Assembly: GCA_021324575.1 (NCBI GenBank)
Contig: JAJPIW010000083.1
Location: 1-64,000, forward strand
DNA length: 64,000 nt
Source of the DNA: Intrasporangiaceae bacterium
GTDB taxonomy: Bacteria; Actinomycetota; Actinomycetes; Actinomycetales; Dermatophilaceae
Direction of reading: 5' to 3'
Shown: piece by piece, positions 61,960 through 64,000 of the stretch
Layout of the letters: every line of letters starts with the position of its first letter
Numbering within the stretch: the first letter of the stretch is position 1
Made by a program: the position numbers and the translations under genes
Notes under the pieces: model-generated
Database searches by the model: none
The model's input: the letters and a program-made list of their open reading frames with translations, nothing else
Told to the model about the DNA's origin: nothing

Positions 61960-62862
61960 ATGGCGGATCTTCCGGACGAGTTCTCCAAGCGTGAGGCCCT
62001 CATGCACAGATTGGCGACGGAGTTCGGGCAGAGGGCAGTTCTCACCCGCGAGTGGCTCACGAGAGTGGACTTCGGGTGGGGGCCCGAGCGCTTGATCGAT
62101 ACCAGTAAAGGCATCTGGAATCCGCAGTCGTACGCCGCCACTCTCACGATCATCAGCGACCCAGTCAGCGAATACGACGATGGCGACCATGGGGACTCGC
62201 TGTATCGGTACTCGTACGAGAAGCGTCCGTCGAGTCAGGACCCAACCCGAGGCTCCAACACGAAGCTTCGCGAGGCCATGCATCTCGGACTTCCGATCGT
62301 GATGCTTCGCAAAGTTGCCGACGGTCGATTCGTGCCGATCATGCCTGTCTATGTCGTGAAAGAGGAGCCCGAACAGAAGCGGTTCCTACTCGCGCTGGAC
62401 GAGAGCCTTCGATTCCTACCTGACCCCGCGCATCTCACGGAGGATCAACGCCGGTACGCCGAACGCGTGGTCAAGCAGCGTATGCACCAACCAGAGTTCC
62501 GCTCCCGCGTGCTGAGCGCATATGCATTGAGGTGTGCCGTCTGCCAGCTGCAGAAGGCACCGCTCCTCGATGCCGCACACATCACCGCAGACTCTGATGA
62601 CCAAGGCCTGCCGGTTGTCACGAACGGCCTAGCACTCTGCAAGATCCACCATGCCGCGTACGACGAGAGAATCCTAGGCATTTCCCCCGACTACGTGGTG
62701 CACATCAATGAGCAAGTCCTCCTCGAGGTCGACGGCCCCATGTTGAGATACGGCTTGCAGGAGATGGACCGTCGGAACCTCTGGGTACCAAGCCGGCCGA
62801 AGGACCGGCCCGATCAGGATCGCCTCGCCGCTCGGTTCGATGAGTTCAAACGGGTCGGGTGA
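61960..62862 (+). CDS. HNH endonuclease, lone restriction-like
   Basis: 300 residues. The HNH domain is clear: CAVCQLQKAPLLDAAHITADSDDQGLPVVTNGLALCKIHHAAYD (about 191-234), with the CxxC, the AAH and the final HH. The N-terminal 150 residues (REWLTRVDFGWGPERLIDTSKGIWNPQSYAATLTII) may bind DNA or a modified base; this N-terminus occurs in putative stand-alone restriction enzymes. No methylase gene is next to it. Codon use is looser and G+C lower than nearby genes; TCGTACGCC is used where neighbours would often have TCGTATGCC. ATG at 61960 is chosen over an upstream reading from 61858. Probably acquired. Confidence 0.8.
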   Translation: MADLPDEFSKREALMHRLATEFGQRAVLTREWLTRVDFGWGPERLIDTSKGIWNPQSYAATLTIISDPVSEYDDGDHGDSLYRYSYEKRPSSQDPTRGSNTKLREAMHLGLPIVMLRKVADGRFVPIMPVYVVKEEPEQKRFLLALDESLRFLPDPAHLTEDQRRYAERVVKQRMHQPEFRSRVLSAYALRCAVCQLQKAPLLDAAHITADSDDQGLPVVTNGLALCKIHHAAYDERILGISPDYVVHINEQVLLEVDGPMLRYGLQEMDRRNLWVPSRPKDRPDQDRLAARFDEFKRVG

Positions 62863-63018
62863 TCAGCGGCCGGTGGCCGAGAAGGCCTTATGGCTGGGTG
62901 GCTCAGTAACCGCTGTACTCGACTACGAACGTCGGAGATGCGAAGTCGGCGACCGCATGGGTGGGCTTTCGCGGCCAAGAGTTCGCGTACGTGGATCTGA
63001 ACCGTGTGACCTATCGGC

Positions 63019-64000
63019 CTACTGCTCGCGCGGGATGGGGGCGAGGCGTTGGAGCTGGGTCACGTGGCCGGGCTCGAGCTCGTCCAGGCTGGTCACGCCG
63101 AGCAGCCGCATCGTGCGGGTGACCTGACCGGCGAGGATCTCGATCGCTCGGTCGACGCCGGCCTCCCCGCCAGCCATCAGCCCGTACAAGTAGGCCCGCC
63201 CGACCAGCGTGAACCGAGCTCCCAGCGCCAGGGCCGCGACGATGTCAGCGCCGGATCGGATGCCGGTGTCCAGCAGGATCTCGTACGACGAGCCGACCTC
63301 TCGGACGACCGACGGCAGCAGGTGGAAGGGGATGGGCGCCCGGTCCAGCTGCCGCCCGCCGTGGTTGGACAGGACGATCCCGTCGACGCCGACCTCGGCG
63401 ACCCGGCGGGCGTCGGAGACCGACTGGATGCCCTTGACCACCACTTTGTCGGGCCACTGGTCCCGGATCCACGCGAGGTCGTCGAACCCGACGGTCGGGT
63501 CGAACATCGTGTCCAGCAGCTCACCGACCGTCCCGGGCCAGCGGTCGAAGGAGGCGAAGGACAGTGGCTCGGTGGTGAGGAAGTCCCACCACCACCAGGG
63601 CCGGGGGAGCGCGTCGAGAACGGTCCGGAGAGTCAGCGCCGGCGGGATGGAGAACCCGTTCCGCTTGTCTCGCAACCGTGCTCCGCCGACCGGGACATCG
63701 ACCGTGACGAGCAGCGTGTCGAATCCCGCCCGAGCCGCCCGGTCGACCAGCGCCATCGACTTGTCGCGGTCCTTCCACATGTAGAGCTGGAACCAGTTGC
63801 GCCCGTGCGGGTTTGCCGCGGCCACGTCCTCGATGGAGGTGGTCCCCACCGTGGAGAGCGAGAACGGCATGCCGTGTCGCCCGGCGGCGCGCGCACCCGC
63901 CACTTCCCCCTCGGTCTGCATCATCCGGGTGAAGCCGGTGGGCGCGATGCCGAAGGGCAGCGACACCGGGCCACCGAGGACCTGACGGCCCGTGGACACC
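63019..64000 (-). CDS. lldD: FMN-dependent alpha-hydroxy acid dehydrogenase (LldD-like), 5' end outside window
   Basis: At least 326 residues, missing its N-terminus beyond the right edge. FMN-enzyme motifs are intact: [74 protein letters not shown] with the catalytic SNHGGRQ block, and [32 protein letters not shown]. The family oxidises L-lactate, glycolate or mandelate; lactate is the commonest. A few changes ([12 protein letters not shown]) leave the exact acid open. The 156-bp gap to the HNH gene holds nothing recognised. Confidence 0.88.
   Translation of the reverse strand, partial: VSTGRQVLGGPVSLPFGIAPTGFTRMMQTEGEVAGARAAGRHGMPFSLSTVGTTSIEDVAAANPHGRNWFQLYMWKDRDKSMALVDRAARAGFDTLLVTVDVPVGGARLRDKRNGFSIPPALTLRTVLDALPRPWWWWDFLTTEPLSFASFDRWPGTVGELLDTMFDPTVGFDDLAWIRDQWPDKVVVKGIQSVSDARRVAEVGVDGIVLSNHGGRQLDRAPIPFHLLPSVVREVGSSYEILLDTGIRSGADIVAALALGARFTLVGRAYLYGLMAGGEAGVDRAIEILAGQVTRTMRLLGVTSLDELEPGHVTQLQRLAPIPREQ

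Noticed and set aside
61417-63018. A classic integrative element in tRNA-Ala
   Set aside because: No integrase gene and no second copy of the tRNA 3' end found to the right, so element boundaries cannot be supported.

Overview
The window is about 70% G+C chromosomal DNA from an actinomycete. Gene order around the replication origin matches Mycobacterium and Streptomyces: cca, NUDIX, DUF6049, murJ, sigM, trxB, trxA, parB, parA, rsmG, jag, yidC, yidD, rnpA, rpmH, dnaA, oriC, dnaN, gnd, recF, DUF721, gyrB, gyrA, DUF3566, tRNA-Ile, tRNA-Ala. Gene style and the DLW-39 peptide point to Micrococcales, possibly the Intrasporangiaceae/Dermatophilaceae group; the genus is an inference.

Layout: (1) 1-8.4 kb: a GT87-like membrane mannosyltransferase gene coupled to ponA, a PadR regulator with inositol-phosphate synthase (ino1), and a TetR/MFS efflux pair with clear operators. 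(2) 8.5-24.8 kb: a long leftward gene set that looks like a phospho-regulated type VII (WXG100) secretion locus. It holds an LpqN-like protein, PP2C phosphatase, zinc-ribbon/FHA protein, Ser/Thr kinase, FHA-winged-helix protein, MoxR ATPase, DUF58 protein, a transglutaminase-fold membrane protein that has lost catalytic residues, a ubiquitin-like/FHA/FtsK ATPase, two WXG100 proteins and a third WXG-like protein. EccB, EccD, EccE and MycP are absent. (3) 25-38.2 kb: cca, a DUF1015 gene, then the rightward kinase-NUDIX-DUF6049-murJ-pseudokinase-sigM-anti-sigma-trxB-trxA series. (4) 38.2-44.4 kb: leftward parB, parA, rsmG, jag, yidC, yidD, rnpA, rpmH with three parS sites. (5) 44.9-49.7 kb: dnaA, then an unusual F420-type reductase/TetR pair, then oriC with clustered DnaA boxes, then dnaN. 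(6) 49.8-61.5 kb: gnd with a histone-like Lys/Ala tail, recF that appears to start at CTG, a secreted metalloprotease (DUF3152), DUF721, TetR, GNAT, gyrB, a fourth parS-like site, gyrA, DUF3566 and two tRNAs. (7) 61.5-64 kb: a region unlike the rest in base use, with a lone HNH nuclease, then an incomplete lldD-type oxidase gene at the right edge.

The strongest genome-scale signal is a dispersed octamer, CGGCATAC (reverse complement GTATGCCG). I count 73 copies by eye between 228 and 61037, against roughly two expected from base composition. It sits in both orientations, inside genes and between them. Three times it forms perfect inverted pairs that look like terminators, as DNA-uptake sequences do in other bacteria. 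It is absent from the last 3 kb, where the HNH nuclease lies. Other dispersed families are an ACCCGA-rich hairpin element (three copies) and a TCTGCTAGCAGA palindrome family (three copies).
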